The notes under the pieces: model-generated
Told to the model about the DNA's origin: nothing
The model's database searches: none
What the model saw: the letters and a program-made list of their open reading frames with translations, nothing else
In this document: in pieces, positions 1 to 8,607 of the stretch
Layout: each line of letters starts with the position of its first letter
Numbering within the stretch: position 1 is the stretch's first letter
Translations under genes and position numbers: made by a program
DNA from: an uncultured Rikenellaceae bacterium
Lineage (GTDB): Bacteria; Bacteroidota; Bacteroidia; Bacteroidales; Rikenellaceae
Length of the DNA: 16,660 nucleotides
Direction: 5' to 3'
Assembly (NCBI GenBank): GCA_947054185.1
Contig: CAMRVW010000031.1
Coordinates: 1-16,660 of the forward strand

Positions 1-542
1 ACATGGCCAAGATAGGCGTGTCGCTCATACCCATATTGGTGGTGGGACTGTTGTTTAAAAGCGCCATAGAGGAGCTTTTCGGCGGCGGACTGCTGATAGT
101 GGGTTGCATGCTTCTGGTGACGGCGGTGTTGTTGCTGTTTGCCGGCCGCAAACGTGACGGAGGCAGACCGGTGGGATATTTCGACGCGTTCATAATAGGC
201 TTGGCGCAGGCGGTGGCTGTGGTGCCGGGGCTGTCGCGTTCGGGTGCCACCATATCGACGGGGCTGTTGCTGGGAAACAAACGCGAAGAGGTGTCCAAGT
301 TTTCATTCCTCATGGTACTGATTCCCATAATAGGGATGAACCTGCTCGATGCGATAAAAGGAGACATCGGAGGCAGCAACCTGTCGACGGCGGTGCTGCT
401 GGGCGGGTTTATGGCATCATTCCTGACGGGTGTGTTTGCCTGCCGACTCATGATACGCATTGTCAACAGAGGGGGGCTGTGGTGGTTCTCGCTCTATTGC
501 TTTATTGTCGGCACCGCAGTGGTGATTTGGTCGCTCTTTTAA
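1..542 (+). CDS. uppP: Undecaprenyl-diphosphatase UppP (BacA), C-terminal part
   Basis: This integral membrane enzyme dephosphorylates undecaprenyl diphosphate to the monophosphate, recycling the lipid carrier used for peptidoglycan and surface glycans. The 5' end lies outside the window. About 179 residues are visible against roughly 265-280 for the family, so the N-terminal third, including the first conserved motif, is missing. The second family motif, PGLSRSGATIS, is at visible residues 75-85. Hydrophobic segments lie at about 5-18, 28-47, 62-78, 100-115, 128-148 and 158-178, ending with the usual hydrophobic C-terminus. The ATG at position 3 is an internal methionine, not the start. The stop is only 9 bp before truB, so the two genes are almost certainly co-transcribed. 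The assignment is firm because of the motif and the truB-queA context. Confidence 0.95.
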   Translation, partial: MAKIGVSLIPILVVGLLFKSAIEELFGGGLLIVGCMLLVTAVLLLFAGRKRDGGRPVGYFDAFIIGLAQAVAVVPGLSRSGATISTGLLLGNKREEVSKFSFLMVLIPIIGMNLLDAIKGDIGGSNLSTAVLLGGFMASFLTGVFACRLMIRIVNRGGLWWFSLYCFIVGTAVVIWSLF

Positions 543-551
543 TACAGTGAT

Positions 552-1310
552 ATGATTGATTCGCTTATAGACAAAGACCTCACGCAGGGACATGTGGCGG
601 TTGTGGACAAACCTTACGGATGGACCTCGTCAGACGTGGTGCGCAAGATGCGTTACCTGTTGCGGTCGGCCGGATATCGCAAGATAAAGGTGGGACATGC
701 GGGAACGCTCGATCCGTTAGCCACGGGGGTGCTCATAGTGTGCATAGGTCGTGCCACCAAGCAGGCGGACGCTCTTCAGGCCGAAGAGAAGGAGTATATC
801 GCCGACATACGTTTAGGGGCCACCACACCCAGCTTCGACCTCGAGCATCCGGTCAACGCCACATACCCAACCGATCACATAACCGAAGAGGCCGTAAGAG
901 AGGCACTGAAGACCATGACGGGTGAGCAAGAGCAGGTGCCGCCCATATTCTCGGCCAAGCAGATTGCAGGCAGAAGAGCCTATGAATATGCGCGCGAGGG
1001 CGAGCAGGTGGAGATAAAGCCTGCGCGGATAACCATATTCTCGGCCGAACCGCTGAAGATAGAGCTGCCAGATGTGAGCGTACGCATAGTATGCTCGAAA
1101 GGCACATACATACGTTCGTTCGCGCGCGATTTGGGCATGGCGCTAAAAAGCGGAGGACACCTTACGGCACTCAGGCGCACACGCTCGGGCAACCACTCCA
1201 TAGACGAGGCTTGCACACTCGAAGAGATAGAGGCGACGCTCAGACCATCGCCCGTCTCGTCAGACCGGACCACAAAGAATAATATCGCCCCCCACCAATC
1301 GCATCTGTAA
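552..1310 (+). CDS. truB: tRNA pseudouridine(55) synthase TruB
   Basis: TruB converts U55 in the T-loop of tRNAs to pseudouridine in the cytoplasm. The 252-residue protein has an N-terminal catalytic core with DKPYGWTSSDVV at residues 19-30. The catalytic-loop motif GTLDPLATG lies at 51-59 with the catalytic aspartate at D54. The later motif KGTYIRS is at 183-189, followed by an arginine-rich segment (LTALRRTRSG) that matches the family. The last 22 or so residues, after the EIEATL helix, form a low-complexity polar tail with no recognised domain. The ATG at 552 follows the uppP stop by 9 bp and gives the full N-terminal motif, so the start is well supported. The uppP-truB-queA order is common in Bacteroidales. 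Confidence 0.97.
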   Translation: MIDSLIDKDLTQGHVAVVDKPYGWTSSDVVRKMRYLLRSAGYRKIKVGHAGTLDPLATGVLIVCIGRATKQADALQAEEKEYIADIRLGATTPSFDLEHPVNATYPTDHITEEAVREALKTMTGEQEQVPPIFSAKQIAGRRAYEYAREGEQVEIKPARITIFSAEPLKIELPDVSVRIVCSKGTYIRSFARDLGMALKSGGHLTALRRTRSGNHSIDEACTLEEIEATLRPSPVSSDRTTKNNIAPHQSHL

Positions 1311-1502
1311 GCCGAGCCTGACGGCAAGATAAAGACGAGAAGCACAACACCACTGAATATCAAAAACTTACATGCAGCATCTTTTTATTCTGTAATTTTT
1401 TCACCATAAAGTGAAACAAAAATTACAATCTTTCGTATATTAAATGCAGTTTGTTGTTTCCAAAGAGGCAAACGCATATATAACATATTGCCTTTCAACC
1501 CC
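1311..1502. other. AT-rich intergenic region before queA
   Basis: This 192-bp stretch lies between truB and queA. It is AT-rich around 1381-1445 and holds no open frame or clear terminator. A TTTG at 1450-1453 and a TAATTTTT at 1393-1400 resemble promoter elements, but neither has a partner at the 19-21 bp spacing expected in Bacteroidetes. queA may therefore have its own promoter or be read through from truB; the sequence does not decide this. Confidence 0.4.
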
Positions 1503-2552
1503 ATGAAACTATCTCAGTATAACTATGGCCTTACTGCCGACATGATAGCCAAATATCCGGCAGAAAATCGCGACGAATCGCGTCTTTTGGTTCTCGACCG
1601 CAAGACAGGTAAGATAGAACACAAGATTTTCAAAGACATCATAGGCTATTTCAAAGACGGCGATGTGTTTGTATATAACAACACAAAGGTGTTTCCGGCA
1701 CGTCTGTACGGCAACAAAGAGAAGACCGGAGCCGAGATAGAGATATTCCTGCTCAGAGAGCTTAACGCCGAACAACGTCTGTGGGATGTGCTTGTCGACC
1801 CTGCCCGCAAGATACGCATAGGCAACAAGCTCTATTTCGGCGATGACGACCTGCTCATAGCCGAAGTGATAGACAACACCACCTCGCGCGGACGCACACT
1901 CCGATTTCTTTTCGACGGTAACCACGACGAGTTTAAAAAGGCGCTCTTCAGCCTGGGCGAGACTCCTCTGCCCAAGTGGATACGCCCAAAGGTGGAAGAT
2001 TTGGACGCAGAGCGTTACCAGACGGTATTTGCCAAACACGAGGGTGCAGTGGCCGCCCCGACGGCAGGGCTTCATTTCAGCAAGCACCTGCTTAAACGCT
2101 TAGAAATCAAAGGAATAAAGTCGGCCGAAATAACACTGCACGTGGGGTTGGGCAACTTCCGCAACATAGATGTGGAAGACCTCACCAAGCACAAGATGGA
2201 CTCCGAGCAGATAAACATAGACGAAGAGACTGCCGAGATAGTAAACAGCGCCAAAGACAAAGGCAAGCGGATATGCGCCATAGGCACCACCGTTATGCGC
2301 ACGATAGAGAGCTCGGTGACCACACAGGGACGCATAAAACCGTTCTCGGGGTGGACAAATAAATTCATCATGCCGCCTTACGACTTCTCGGTGGCCGATG
2401 CCATGGTGACCAATTTCCACATGCCGCTCTCGACACTCCTTATAATGGTGTCGGCGTTCACCGGCTATGAGCTTTTGATGGATACCTATCAGACGGCCAT
2501 GAAAGAGGGATACCGATTCGGCACTTACGGCGATGCCATGCTGATAATATGA
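1503..2552 (+). CDS. queA: S-adenosylmethionine:tRNA ribosyltransferase-isomerase QueA
   Basis: QueA transfers and isomerises the ribose of S-adenosylmethionine onto 7-aminomethyl-7-deazaguanine in tRNA, forming epoxyqueuosine. This is the penultimate step of queuosine synthesis. The 349-residue protein is of normal family length. The family signatures are clear: DESRLLVLDR near the N-terminus, NNTKVFPARL at 59-68, AAPTAGLHFS at 184-193, and HVGLGNF at about 213-219. The C-terminus (YGDAMLI) also fits. The ATG at 1503 was chosen over an in-frame TTG at 1488 because MKLSQYNYGL matches typical QueA N-termini. The gene follows truB after a 192-bp gap and is followed directly by a strong terminator. 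Confidence 0.96.
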   Translation: MKLSQYNYGLTADMIAKYPAENRDESRLLVLDRKTGKIEHKIFKDIIGYFKDGDVFVYNNTKVFPARLYGNKEKTGAEIEIFLLRELNAEQRLWDVLVDPARKIRIGNKLYFGDDDLLIAEVIDNTTSRGRTLRFLFDGNHDEFKKALFSLGETPLPKWIRPKVEDLDAERYQTVFAKHEGAVAAPTAGLHFSKHLLKRLEIKGIKSAEITLHVGLGNFRNIDVEDLTKHKMDSEQINIDEETAEIVNSAKDKGKRICAIGTTVMRTIESSVTTQGRIKPFSGWTNKFIMPPYDFSVADAMVTNFHMPLSTLLIMVSAFTGYELLMDTYQTAMKEGYRFGTYGDAMLII

Positions 2553-2572
2553 TATTTACAACATATTCACCC

Positions 2573-2609
2573 CGACAGACCCGGACGATGGTTCGGGTCT
2601 GTCGTTTTT
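2573..2609 (+). terminator. Rho-independent terminator after queA
   Basis: A stem with 11 perfect base pairs (CGACAGACCCG with CGGGTCTGTCG) extends inward by three more pairs, one of them a G-T wobble, around a GATG loop. Five T residues follow at 2605-2609. It begins about 20 bp after the queA stop and should end the uppP-truB-queA transcript. Confidence 0.9.
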
Positions 2610-2869
2610 ATATCGTGAGCCTATGACAAAGCCGGCCTCAACCATAAAGCCCACACACCGACTCGACGAAAGAACGTTTTAAAAGAGACAAAAGAGGCCT
2701 TACATACGGCTGCAAAGGTTTTAGGCATTAAAAACAGACCTGACCAATAATGCCGCCACACAAGGCATACGACATGATAAATAGCTATAAATCAATGACA
2801 AGCAACCCGCAAACCCACCCGAACGGCAGAGCGGGACAAACTATAAATCCATAAATATGTACCGAACTA
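2610..2869. other. Intergenic spacer upstream of the glycogen cluster
   Basis: This stretch of about 260 bp lies between the queA terminator and the likely promoter of the debranching-enzyme gene. No frame in it resembles a known protein. A 9-bp word, CTATAAATC, occurs twice in direct orientation (2785-2793 and 2841-2849), the second copy about 20 bp before the -33 element. That could be a regulator site or chance. Nothing else is recognised. Confidence 0.3.
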
Positions 2870-2900
2870 TTGTTTTTTAATATAATTTTCCTTACATTTA
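2870..2900 (+). promoter_or_regulatory. Candidate promoter of the glycogen cluster
   Basis: A TTG at 2870-2872 is followed after 20 bp by TACATTTA at 2893-2900, which matches the Bacteroidetes -7 consensus TAnnTTTG at all but the last base. Transcription would start near 2907, giving a leader of about 125 nt before the ATG at 3031. The call rests on consensus and spacing only. Confidence 0.45.
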
Positions 2901-3030
2901 CTGAAAATAAAAGGCGGATTCGTGCCACGCAAGCGACATAACCCATAACGAGCCTTCTATCAGCGTCAAAACAATTCACGCGCACAAACCAACCCGACCG
3001 CACAAACCGGGTCTTTAGAAACATAGAGAT

Positions 3031-4965
3031 ATGGCAATACTTAAATTCCAACAAAGCGACCTTGTAAACCTCGAATTTTCGCTCGAACGCGAATTTCTGT
3101 CGACAAACCGCGCCGGCGGGTACATGAACACCACCATAACGTGTTGCAACACACGCAAATATCACGGTCTTATGGTGTGTCCCATCTCAGACGGCTCATC
3201 AGATCGTTATGTGTTGCTCTCAAGCATGGACGAGACCGTCATTCAGCATCAGCAGAGTTTCAACCTCGCCCTGCACAAATTTCCGGGCTCTTACGAGCCT
3301 AAAGGGCACAAATATATCACCGCATTCGATTACACGCCCACACCTTCGATAACATATCGTGTGGGTGGTGTCGTATTACGCAAGGAGCTTTTGTGGCTGC
3401 ACACCTCCGACAGGCTTATGATCAAGTACACGCTTCTGGAGGCCACCTCGCCCACACGTCTGCGGTTGCGTCCCTTCCTCGCGTTCAGAAGCATAGACTC
3501 CCTGAGCCGTGCCAACATGTTCGCCTCGGGGCACTCCACTCCGGTGGAGGGAGGTGTGTCGGTGACACCCTATTCCGACATGCCGACGCTTTACATGCAG
3601 ATAGACAGTCCCAACGAATTTCTGCCCGCGCCCGACTGGTATTACAACTTCAAATATGCCAAAGAGGCCGAGCGCGGATATGAGTCGCAAGAGGACCTGC
3701 TCACCCCCGGCATCTTCGAGATGGATATAGCCAAGGGCCAGAGCATAATAGTGTCGTGCTCGCTCTCCAAGGTCGACACCTCGGGGCTTACGCGCGAGTA
3801 TGACGAAGAGATAGGCCGCCGGTCGGTGAAGACGGAGTTCAAGCCTTGCCTGCAACACTCGGCCCGTCAGTTTTTCGTGCGTCGCGGCGGCAAGACCGAG
3901 CTTATAGCCGGATATCCGTGGTATGGCATGCGCGGACGCGACGCCCTCATGGCCCTGCCCGGCCTGGCGCTGACACAGGGACGCACCGAGGATATGACCG
4001 CCGTGTTGGACCGCATGATAGACGAACGCAAAGGGGGCTTGTTTGCCAACTATCCGGGCGATTACTCATCGTCAGACACCTCGTTGCACTTCTTCTATTG
4101 CATGAGCTGCCTTGAACACCACATAGGACGCGAGAATATATGGAACCGTTACGGCACCGTGATGAAAGAGGTGCTCGACGCTTACATGTGCGACTCTCTC
4201 GGACGAGGTGTCATAGTGCATGACAACGGGTTGGTATGGGCCGACGGTGGCGGACGTCCGCTCACATGGATGGATGCCGTTGTCAACGGTGAGGCCGTGA
4301 CGGAAAGACGCGGCTATCAGGTGGAGGTCAACGCCTTATGGTACAAGGCCGTATGTTACACGCTCGAGCTGGCAAGACAGTTTGGCGATAGCGCCACCAT
4401 AGACAAATGGGGACACATGCCCGAACGCATACGCAAGAGCTTCATTGAGACATTCTGGCTCGAGGAGGGCTATTTGGCCGATTACGTCAACGAAGAGGAG
4501 ACATCGCGCCTTATAAGACCAAACCAGGTGACGGCATGTTCGTCATCATACAACCTGCTCGACGACTCGCAGACGATATCGGTGCTTGAGACCATAGACC
4601 GCTATCTGCTCACCCCCAGAGGTTTACGCACACTATCGCCTGACAGTGTCGATTACACCGGCTTTTACGAGGGCGACGAAGAGGCGCGCAACCTGTCATC
4701 ACACGAGGGCTCGATAAGGCCGTGGTTGCTGGTGCCATATTTGAGCGCCAAGCTCAGGATATACGGGGCGGGATATCTGCCCAAGGCCAAAGAGATGCTG
4801 GAGTCGTTCCGTGAAGATTTCACCGAGTATGGCATAGGCACGGTGGCGGAGCTTTACGAAGGCAACCCGCCATACACACCCAAAGGGGCCATATCGTTTG
4901 CAGTGAACGTTGCCGCGGTGTTGAGCATGATACACTTCGTGGAGCGCATGGAGGCAGGGCGTTAA
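3031..4965 (+). CDS. Glycogen debranching enzyme (amylo-alpha-1,6-glucosidase, GH133-like)
   Basis: The protein is predicted to hydrolyse alpha-1,6 branch stubs in glycogen or related alpha-glucans in the cytoplasm; no signal peptide is seen. It has 644 residues, normal for the bacterial two-domain form. An N-terminal GDE_N-type domain (about 1-240) carries NRAGGY at 26-31 and TRKYHGL at 41-47. A C-terminal (alpha/alpha)6 domain (about 275-640) carries AGYPWYGMRGRDALMALPGL at 293-312, LTWMDA at 411-416, VEVNALWYKA at 431-440 and RPNQ at 496-499. These match the amylo-alpha-1,6-glucosidase family, where acidic residues in the C-terminal domain act in catalysis. The gene leads a same-strand cluster, with only 31 bp to the glycosyltransferase. 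The start follows a 5' leader of about 125 nt and fits the N-terminal motif. Confidence 0.92.
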   Translation: MAILKFQQSDLVNLEFSLEREFLSTNRAGGYMNTTITCCNTRKYHGLMVCPISDGSSDRYVLLSSMDETVIQHQQSFNLALHKFPGSYEPKGHKYITAFDYTPTPSITYRVGGVVLRKELLWLHTSDRLMIKYTLLEATSPTRLRLRPFLAFRSIDSLSRANMFASGHSTPVEGGVSVTPYSDMPTLYMQIDSPNEFLPAPDWYYNFKYAKEAERGYESQEDLLTPGIFEMDIAKGQSIIVSCSLSKVDTSGLTREYDEEIGRRSVKTEFKPCLQHSARQFFVRRGGKTELIAGYPWYGMRGRDALMALPGLALTQGRTEDMTAVLDRMIDERKGGLFANYPGDYSSSDTSLHFFYCMSCLEHHIGRENIWNRYGTVMKEVLDAYMCDSLGRGVIVHDNGLVWADGGGRPLTWMDAVVNGEAVTERRGYQVEVNALWYKAVCYTLELARQFGDSATIDKWGHMPERIRKSFIETFWLEEGYLADYVNEEETSRLIRPNQVTACSSSYNLLDDSQTISVLETIDRYLLTPRGLRTLSPDSVDYTGFYEGDEEARNLSSHEGSIRPWLLVPYLSAKLRIYGAGYLPKAKEMLESFREDFTEYGIGTVAELYEGNPPYTPKGAISFAVNVAAVLSMIHFVERMEAGR

Positions 4966-4996
4966 TGTTGGATATTAATAATGAAGATATAAGAAG

Positions 4997-6292
4997 ATGA
5001 GAGTTTTAATGTTTGGCTGGGAGTTTCCCCCTCACATCGCGGGCGGATTGGGTACGGCTTGTTACGGGCTGACACGCGGACTGGCGCGTGCCGGTGCCGA
5101 GGTTATCTTTGTCGTGCCCAAGGCTTACGGCGATGAGGATCAACGCTTTGTGCGGGTGTTGAACGCCAGCGAGGTGGAGGCCGAGTATGGCAATGCAGTC
5201 ACGGGAGATATATGGGAGCGCGTCAAGTTTATCCATATAGACTCCAACATTGTGCCTTACGCCTCAGAGGAGGAATTTGCCTCGGAGGGCGAAAATGCCA
5301 AGAAAGGCGGAAGCTTCAGGAGCGGCGACATCTGGCGCGAAAGATTCAACTTCTCGGGCAAGTATGGCACCAACCTCATGGAGGAGGTGTCGCGCTTTGC
5401 CGTGGTGGGTGCCGAGGTGGCGCGCATGTTGGAGGGTCAGTTCGACGTGATACACGCACACGACTGGCTGACATATTACGCCGGCATTGCCGCCAAGAGA
5501 ATATCGGGCAAGCCGTTGGTGGTGCACATACATGCCACGGAGTATGACCGAAGCGGCGAGAACGTCAACACAACGGTCTATAACATAGAGAAGGCGGGCA
5601 TGAGTGCCGCCGACAGGGTTATTGCCGTGAGCCACCTGACCGAAAACATAGTGGTCAACAAGTATGGCATAGACCCCAGAAAGGTGTGTGCAGTGCACAA
5701 TGCCGTGAGGTTTGCATCTAACGACGCCGACCAGACCGAAAGAGCCATACCCGACAAGATAATAACATTCTTGGGGCGCATAACCTTTCAGAAAGGCCCG
5801 GAATATTTTGTCGAGGCGGCGGCCAAGGTGCTCAAACGCGAGCCTAAGGCACGTTTCGTGATGGCCGGAAGCGGCGACATGCTCAACGGCATAATAAGGC
5901 GCGTGGCCAAGCTCGGAATATCGGACAGGTTTCATTTCACCGGCTTCCTCAGAGGCGAAGAGGTGCAACGCATGTTCTCGCTGAGCGACGTCTATGTGAT
6001 GCCGTCGGTGTCGGAGCCGTTCGGCATATCGCCGTTGGAGGCCATGAAGTCTAATGTGCCGGTGATAATATCGAAGCAGTCGGGCGTGGCCGAGGTGCTC
6101 AAATATGCCATCAAGGTGGACTATTGGGATGTGGACGCATTGGCAGACGCCATATACGGCCTCATCAAGTACCCTGCCCTATCGGACATGTTCATAACCA
6201 AAGGCCAGGAAGAGGTCACCGCAATGAAGTGGAACAATGCGGCATTGAAGGTGATAGACGTTTACAAAGATGCGATAGAGAACCCTTTGTAA
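4997..6292 (+). CDS. Glycogen/starch-synthase-like glycosyltransferase (GT-B fold)
   Basis: This is probably a glucosyltransferase that elongates alpha-1,4-glucan from a nucleotide sugar, placed by context in glycogen synthesis. The N-terminal half resembles the starch-synthase catalytic domain: FGWEFPPHIAGGLGT at 6-20, with the GGLG loop near the start, and VIHAHDWLTYYAG at 151-163. The C-terminal half is a GT-B glycosyltransferase domain with FLGRITFQKGPEY at 258-270, MAGSGD at 289-294, and SEPFGISPLEAM at 339-350, whose E340 and E348 form the E-x7-E motif. At 431 residues it is shorter than classical GlgA (about 475), so it could be a GT4-type synthase with a different donor. No glucose-1-phosphate adenylyltransferase or branching enzyme is present in the window. 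No gene symbol is given because donor and product cannot be read from the sequence. Confidence 0.85.
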   Translation: MRVLMFGWEFPPHIAGGLGTACYGLTRGLARAGAEVIFVVPKAYGDEDQRFVRVLNASEVEAEYGNAVTGDIWERVKFIHIDSNIVPYASEEEFASEGENAKKGGSFRSGDIWRERFNFSGKYGTNLMEEVSRFAVVGAEVARMLEGQFDVIHAHDWLTYYAGIAAKRISGKPLVVHIHATEYDRSGENVNTTVYNIEKAGMSAADRVIAVSHLTENIVVNKYGIDPRKVCAVHNAVRFASNDADQTERAIPDKIITFLGRITFQKGPEYFVEAAAKVLKREPKARFVMAGSGDMLNGIIRRVAKLGISDRFHFTGFLRGEEVQRMFSLSDVYVMPSVSEPFGISPLEAMKSNVPVIISKQSGVAEVLKYAIKVDYWDVDALADAIYGLIKYPALSDMFITKGQEEVTAMKWNNAALKVIDVYKDAIENPL

Positions 6293-6358
6293 GATCCTGT
6301 CGGGCTTAGATCAGATCAAGGTTTCGGTTAACAACAACAAAACAACACTCAAAACATC

Positions 6359-7534
6359 ATGAAGACAATCTGTTTATATTTTCAAATACATCAGCCGTTA
6401 AGGTTAAAAAAATATCGCTTCTTCAACATGGGGGTGGACACCAATTACACAGACGACCACCTCAACCGCACCACCGTAAGGCAGGTTACCGAGAGGTGCT
6501 ATCTGCCCATGAACGAGCTCCTTTTGTCGTTGATAAAACGTCACGAGGGTGCCTTGCGCGTGAGCTTCTCGCTCTCGGGCACCGCCGTCGAGCAGATGAG
6601 GCAATATGCGCCCGAGGCTCTCGAGAGCTTCCGCCGTCTGGCCGAGACAGGAGCCGTGGAGTTTGTGGCCGAAACATACTCGCACTCGCTAAGTTCCATA
6701 ACATCGCCCGAGGAGTTCAAAAAGGAGGTTGAGTTGCACACCGCCATGACGGAAGAGGTATTCGGACAGAGACCGACGACATTCCGCAACACCGAGATGA
6801 TATATTCGGATGCCATAGGCGAGGCGGTGTCGCAGATGGGTTTCACGGCCATGATAACAGAGGGCGCGAAGCACATATTGGGATGGAAGAGCCCCAACTA
6901 TCTGTATGCCAACGCCATAAACCCGCGTCTCAAGCTATTGTTGCGCAATGCCCGCCTGAGCGACGACTTGCGTTACCGCTTCTCTGACCGCACATGGAAC
7001 GAGTGGCCGCTGACGGCTGACAAGTATCTGTCGTGGATAATGGCCGACAACAATCAGGGTGACGTCATAAACATGTTCCTCGATTACGAGACATTCGGTT
7101 ATCATCAGAACGCCGACACCGGCATATTCGATTTCTTCAGCCACTTCATAGACAAAGCTCTCAACGAAGGCATTGAGTTCGGCACTCCCAAGAGTGTGAT
7201 AGAGCGTTTCCAGCCCGTATCGGTATTGCACATACCCTATGCCATATCGTGGACTGACGAAGAACGCGACTTGACAGCATGGTTTGGCAACGAGCTTCAG
7301 AACGAGGCAATATCGAAGCTATATGCCCAACGCGACAAGGTATATGCTGCAAACAACGACGAGTTCTTCCACGTATGGCGCATACTGCAAAACTCAAACC
7401 ACTTCTATTACATGAGCACCAAGTGGTTCAGTGACAACAGTGTCGCCAACGTCAACCCTTACGGATCACCTTACGAGGCTTTCATCAATTACATGAACGT
7501 CCTCTCTGACTTCATCAGACGTCTGGAGGCGTAA
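6359..7534 (+). CDS. Glycoside hydrolase family 57 alpha-amylase/glucanotransferase
   Basis: GH57 enzymes hydrolyse or transfer alpha-1,4 (or branch alpha-1,6) glucan bonds by a retaining mechanism. The protein has 391 residues and no signal peptide, so it should act in the cytoplasm. Family motifs: FQIHQPLRL at 8-16 (motif 1), the FRNTEMIYSD block at 142-151 with the likely nucleophile E146, and MFLDYETFGYHQ at 239-250 with the likely acid/base D242. It lies 66 bp after the glycosyltransferase with no terminator between, so it is probably the third gene of the operon. Known GH57 subgroups include amylase, 4-alpha-glucanotransferase and branching enzyme, and the sequence alone does not separate them. 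The ATG at 6359 starts directly with the conserved N-terminal strand. Confidence 0.92.
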   Translation: MKTICLYFQIHQPLRLKKYRFFNMGVDTNYTDDHLNRTTVRQVTERCYLPMNELLLSLIKRHEGALRVSFSLSGTAVEQMRQYAPEALESFRRLAETGAVEFVAETYSHSLSSITSPEEFKKEVELHTAMTEEVFGQRPTTFRNTEMIYSDAIGEAVSQMGFTAMITEGAKHILGWKSPNYLYANAINPRLKLLLRNARLSDDLRYRFSDRTWNEWPLTADKYLSWIMADNNQGDVINMFLDYETFGYHQNADTGIFDFFSHFIDKALNEGIEFGTPKSVIERFQPVSVLHIPYAISWTDEERDLTAWFGNELQNEAISKLYAQRDKVYAANNDEFFHVWRILQNSNHFYYMSTKWFSDNSVANVNPYGSPYEAFINYMNVLSDFIRRLEA

Positions 7535-7568
7535 ACCGGTGCAGTGCCGGTGATACGTTGGCGGTCTA

Positions 7569-7627
7569 TTTGCGGGCAGTGCTGTTTTGGGTTTTCGGGA
7601 ACTGCCCCATTTATTTGCGAGAACTGC
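7569..7627. repeat. Left terminal iterons (three copies)
   Basis: Three copies of a motif close to TTTGCGGGMACTGCC begin at 7569, 7593 and 7614, spaced 24 and 21 bp apart. They mirror the iterons at the right end of the element in inverted orientation. Confidence 0.55.
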
Positions 7628-7692
7628 CTCCGGCGGCCCTTCCGGGGGAGGGGTCACGGACCCCGATTTGAGAGGTTTGAGGAACAACTAAG
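7614..7692 (+). repeat. Inverted arm A, left copy
   Basis: This 79-bp arm matches the reverse complement of 9125-9203 at 72 of 79 positions by hand count, with no gaps. It includes a GC-rich stretch (CTCCGGCGGCCCTTCC) and a small internal hairpin, GGGGTC-ACG-GACCCC, and ends with GAGGAACAACTAAG. Such length and identity cannot be chance. Confidence 0.9.
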
Positions 7693-7699
7693 AACAGAA

Positions 7700-7767
7700 A
7701 AACGAAAATTCTCCATAAAGATTATGCAGTCTGTCGACGTGCTAATCTTTATGGAGAATTTTCGTTT
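7700..7767. repeat. Perfect 25-bp hairpin (left)
   Basis: Arms 7700-7724 and 7743-7767 are perfect reverse complements (25 bp) around an 18-nt loop, which itself contains GTC/GAC and GCA/TGC pairing. No T-run follows, and the stem is much longer and more AT-rich than a usual terminator. It lies just inside inverted arm A. Confidence 0.92.
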
Positions 7768-7786
7768 CAGGCCCTGGGACTGAATA

Positions 7787-7829
7787 CCTGAAAGAATCTC
7801 AACATGGGCCATGACCGCTTCGCGGAAAG
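7787..7829 (+). repeat. Inverted arm B, left copy
   Basis: This stretch, beginning CCTGAAAGA and including CATGACCGCT, matches the reverse complement of 8987-9027 with a few substitutions and small gaps. It lies on the inner side of the hairpin on both halves of the element. Confidence 0.75.
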
Positions 7830-7918
7830 GGTACGGAGACAGGGCGACAGACAATAAACAAGAGCACCGCAACAAAACACCAACGTACCGCAAAGCGTGA
7901 GGGGGCCCGAGGAACGAA

Positions 7919-8258
7919 GGCCGCATCGGGGAGGAGGTCGGGGGCGTGATGAAGTTCGCGCGTGGTGGAAGACAAAGACGGCGGCACCTTGGGTTTGTTG
8001 GGGTCCGTGCCTTTGGCGTGGAGAAGAGCGGAACGGAGCCTGCGGAGGGCGGGGCGAGGAAAAGATGAGCAGCAGTGATGTGCTTTAGGTATTGTGGTAT
8101 ATTGCTGTGCGGGGTTGCGGCCCTCCGTTGGCGGAGGCTCCGGGCCGCTCGGGCTATCGTGCCTCAGCCCGTTTACAAGGAATTTGTGCTTACGTCACAC
8201 TTCGTGTGTCGGGTATAAGGAACAGTGTGCGGTTTTCGGTTCCCTCAGACCGCGTGTG
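7919..8258 (+). repeat. Degenerate tandem unit 1 (about 340 bp)
   Basis: The unit starts GGCCGCATCGG and contains GAGGTCGGGGGCGTGATGA, a GCGTGGTGG word, GCGGCACCTTGG, CGTGCCTTTGGCGTGGAGAAG and a GCCTGCGGAGG block. It continues with a second module (8117-8252) beginning GCGGCCCTCCG and containing ACAAGGAATTTGTG and GTCGGGTATAAGG. It recurs at 8259 and 8608. Confidence 0.65.
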
Positions 8259-8607
8259 GGCCGCATCGGCGCGGAGGTCGAGGGCGTGATGATGTTCTGG
8301 CGTGGTGGATGAAACAGACGGACGGCACCTTGGATTGGTTGTGGTGCCGTGCCTTTAGCGTGGAGAAGCTTCGGGCCGAGCCTGGGAGGCAAGGCGGGGA
8401 GGTGATGGGCGGCGGGAGTGGGCTTAAGTCACTGATTATAATTATTTAGCTGGGTTACTGGCCTCCCGGGGGGAGGGTCGGCCCGTTGCGGCCTCGCGCC
8501 TCGGCAGCCCTGCCTGGAACAAAGCTGCCGAAACTAAAAGATTGCAGATATATAAAGAATGTGGCGGTTTTGTTTTACTCTCCACAGGGGTGGGCCGACC
8601 TGCGGTC
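8259..8607 (+). repeat. Degenerate tandem unit 2 (about 349 bp)
   Basis: The first half is very close to unit 1 (GGCCGCATCGGCGCGGAGGT, GGGCGTGATGATG, GGCGTGGTGGA, CGGCACCTTGGATTGG, CGTGCCTTTAGCGTGGAGAAG). The second half, from about 8456, is more diverged but keeps order: a GGCCTCCC/GGAGGG block, then a GTGGCGGTTTTG word in the place of GTGCGGTTTTCG in unit 1. Confidence 0.6.

Noticed and set aside
1488..1502. TTG start for queA five codons upstream
   Set aside because: The ATG at 1503 gives the normal QueA N-terminus, so there is no reason to prefer the rare start.
7700..7767. Reading the left hairpin as the GH57 terminator
   Set aside because: The stem is 25 bp, not followed by a T-run, lies 165 bp past the stop, and sits inside a symmetric repeat structure with a matching hairpin at the other end.
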